In this document: positions 34,931 to 64,000 of the stretch, in pieces
Layout of the letters: every line of letters begins with the position of its first letter
Numbering within the stretch: position 1 is the first letter of the stretch
From: Doris montereyensis
Taxonomy: Eukaryota; Mollusca; Gastropoda; Nudibranchia; Dorididae
Assembly: GCA_037039925.1 (NCBI GenBank)
Contig: JAXRKP010000940.1
Span: 28,501-92,500, forward strand
DNA: 64,000 nt
Direction of reading: 5' to 3'
Program-made: the position numbers and the translations under genes
Notes under the pieces: model-generated
What the model saw: only the letters and a program-made list of their open reading frames with translations
What the model was told of the DNA's origin: nothing
Database searches by the model: none

Positions 34931-36780
34931 AATATCAAAAACCTTGAAATTGACCTAGAAATAATGAAACTACATGTTTTAACACAATTGAAATTTTTAT
35001 ATCTAAGTATATTTTTATCATAAAATTCTTAGTTCCCATTTGCTTTTGATAGAATTCAATTAGTTCTACTTGAGACTGATGCGATGAATTCCATGATTGT
35101 GTACCAGGCCATATTTTGTATCCAAAAAGCTGTGAAATTTTTGCTGGATGTAACACGTTTTGCTTTGCTGGCTTTCCCCTCCTCTAGGGCCATCTGGATA
35201 TAAATACAAGTTTGTGATTGGTCAGAGCACCCAAGACGTGTTCTCCTCTCAGGCAATCTCAAAGATCAAACAGGCCAAAAGGTTTACGGCAATTGTTCCT
35301 GAAAATTTTGTAGGTAGAATTACGTTTTACTAATTACATTATTTTAAAAACTGCTTTACGTTCAAGATCTTCATTTCAAGCATTACTTTAACAATCAAAT
35401 TCATATCAAGATTGGAAATTTTGGACAAGAAATAACGAAACAAACAATTTACAAACCCTTGGGAAAATGTGTATCAAAGTTATTTTCTTGTGTAAAATCT
35501 ATAATTTTAAACTATTTTTTGATGAAACAAATATGGATTTCACTGTTTTAGTGCTATGGGCATGATAGAAGAACCACAAACCTAGTTCAGCAAAAATTAA
35601 AACATTTTTAAGTTTCACAAATTTACGTTAGTCTGTACTAAGATCATGGTCATTTCCACGTGAGCGATTGGCTCAAAAGCGTTAGTGATTATTAAGATGT
35701 CTCTGTCCATATCGAGTGGCTATGTGTGCTCTGCCGCTTAGATAGAGGGTTGAAAAGAGGCAATAATTTTATTCTCTTATTCCTTGCTAATTTTCAGCTT
35801 ATCAATGCTTTCATTTCAACATTGAATCGTTGACCTTGTGTTGATCTGCAAACTAAAATTTGTATAAAGGAGTAATGTAAAACTCAGTATTGCTTTTCAC
35901 ATTTTAATTGACAATAGTTCACAAAAACGTGCATGTTCATTGTGGCATGAGATGAAAAGGGTGAACGATATCTGGAGTATGTAGATTGACTGTTCTGCTT
36001 CATGGAAATTCAAAGTAGAGCTCATAGTCATACAGACTGACATTTTCCACTATTTATTTGTCTTAGCTTCCCATCTATCCTTCCCCTACTATGCTGACTC
36101 TGCCATATATATATATATATACTGCTTGAAAACAGAGTATCTAAGCGATATCATCCCCTCATAAATTCATTGATTCAAGAAATAATCCCATGGAGATATA
36201 ATGTTTTGTCTTTATTTAAGTTCATTGTTTTCTTTTTTTCACTCCTTGATTACAAGTAGTCCCTGTTTTTAGCAACTCCTGTAAGTCCTTTCCTAAAATA
36301 ATCTTTCTCACAGAACGCATAGCCTTATGGCAAGGAAACAAAAATTATTCTTCCACTTCTCACACGAAACAAGTTGATCTCATAGACATTTGCACTTTTT
36401 TACTTTGAATGATGTGGAAATACAAATTTAATTTACATTAGCAAATCAGAAAAATCAAAGTTATATTTAAATATTATCACAGTTTATGACGTAAACAAAG
36501 TAAATCATTCAAAATGATTATGATTTTGAATAAAAACCCTTTTGAATTTCAATCATACACTGATACACTCGCAATTTATACATGGACGGCAATTCTTAAA
36601 TGCTTTATATCTAAATCTCAAATTGATTTTCACAACAAAAGTGATGTAAAAAGAGTGTCACACTTTAGAAATGTCCCAAATCTGGGTCTTTTTAGGATTC
36701 AATCTGAATTAGTTCCAATGGGAACAAAGTTCTGTGATAAATGTCTAAATATTTCTATATTGTTAGATAATTTATAAGTT

Positions 36781-63536
<26,756 letters not shown>

Positions 63537-64000
63537 CTGAAAAGAAAATGAAACCATACATACACGTTAAAAATGAACTCTTTGAGTTGCAGGGTTTGGT
63601 GATAATACCCCTATGTGCCCCACAAATTTGACCTATTGTCAATTACGTGTAACATTTTTATTTATGATGAAAAAGAAACAGTATTTTGCTTATATGATAG
63701 AGGGCGTTTTCAGTTTCACAATGATGTAAATGCTTTTTGTATACATTATATTGTTTTTTAAGTAAATTTATGGTTTCCCGTTAAAAATATAACTTTTAAT
63801 GAAAAAAAAAATGTTTTACAGCTCGATAACTGATAACAAATAGGAAAAGACTCCTGTAGATATACTGAGAGATGTAAGTAACCAGGAAAGAAAATGTTGA
63901 ATTGTTCATAATAATATTAGTTTCATGTGTGAAGCATCTATATTTCAATATAAGATATATTTTAGAACAACAAAGCTTCTACACAGATAAACATATCATA

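Larger units (their letters stand above)
31710..36780. other. Intergenic region between NAGLU and PPP1R36
   Basis: Apart from the two tandem arrays and the LINE pieces listed separately, I see only AT-rich sequence. The two genes converge here, 3' ends facing each other. A plus-strand open frame of 87 codons at 36514-36777 shows no family resemblance. Confidence 0.6.

Overview
This is a eukaryotic nuclear window. It has long AT-rich introns, GT-AG splice sites and very many simple repeats, tRNA-derived SINE-like repeats, LINE remnants and small DNA transposons. There are no operons, ribosome binding sites or bacterial signals. Three animal genes can be assembled by joining exons whose splice phases agree. 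Gene content, repeat style and intron density suggest a lophotrochozoan animal, probably a mollusc and perhaps a gastropod; the taxon is inference.

Layout. (1) About 0.5-2.3 kb, minus strand: three exons of the N-terminal part of TRMT13, a tRNA 2'-O-methyltransferase, with its CHHC zinc finger. The gene runs off the left edge and its first exon was not found. (2) 2.3-8.0 kb: intergenic, with an inverted pair of SINE-like units, a 470-bp element with 34-bp perfect inverted ends, a LINE remnant and a 430-bp (CT)n tract. (3) 8.0-31.4 kb, plus strand: a complete NAGLU gene (lysosomal alpha-N-acetylglucosaminidase, GH89) in 21 coding exons, with introns full of minisatellites, microsatellites, MITEs and SINEs. 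(4) 31.7-36.8 kb: intergenic, with two tandem arrays and LINE fragments. (5) 36.8-63.5 kb, minus strand: fourteen exons of PPP1R36, a protein phosphatase 1 regulatory subunit, with at least one exon not located and the 5' end not found. Its introns carry (ACT)n and (CT)n tracts of about 1 kb, a mariner transposase fossil and two copies of a pogo-like element, one with a 1.1-kb minisatellite inside.

The three genes have unrelated jobs (tRNA modification, lysosomal heparan sulfate breakdown, phosphatase regulation, likely in cilia or testis) and do not form a pathway. All three show single-base frame breaks inside otherwise well-conserved exons, several at short homopolymers. Splice phases are consistent only if these are ignored. 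Consensus errors in a long-read assembly are the best explanation, not three independent pseudogenes.

I found no convincing new biological system. The most interesting structures are the pogo-like element whose subterminal sequence became a minisatellite, the 34-bp inverted-repeat element with a third internal copy of its terminus, and several MITEs with clear target-site duplications.
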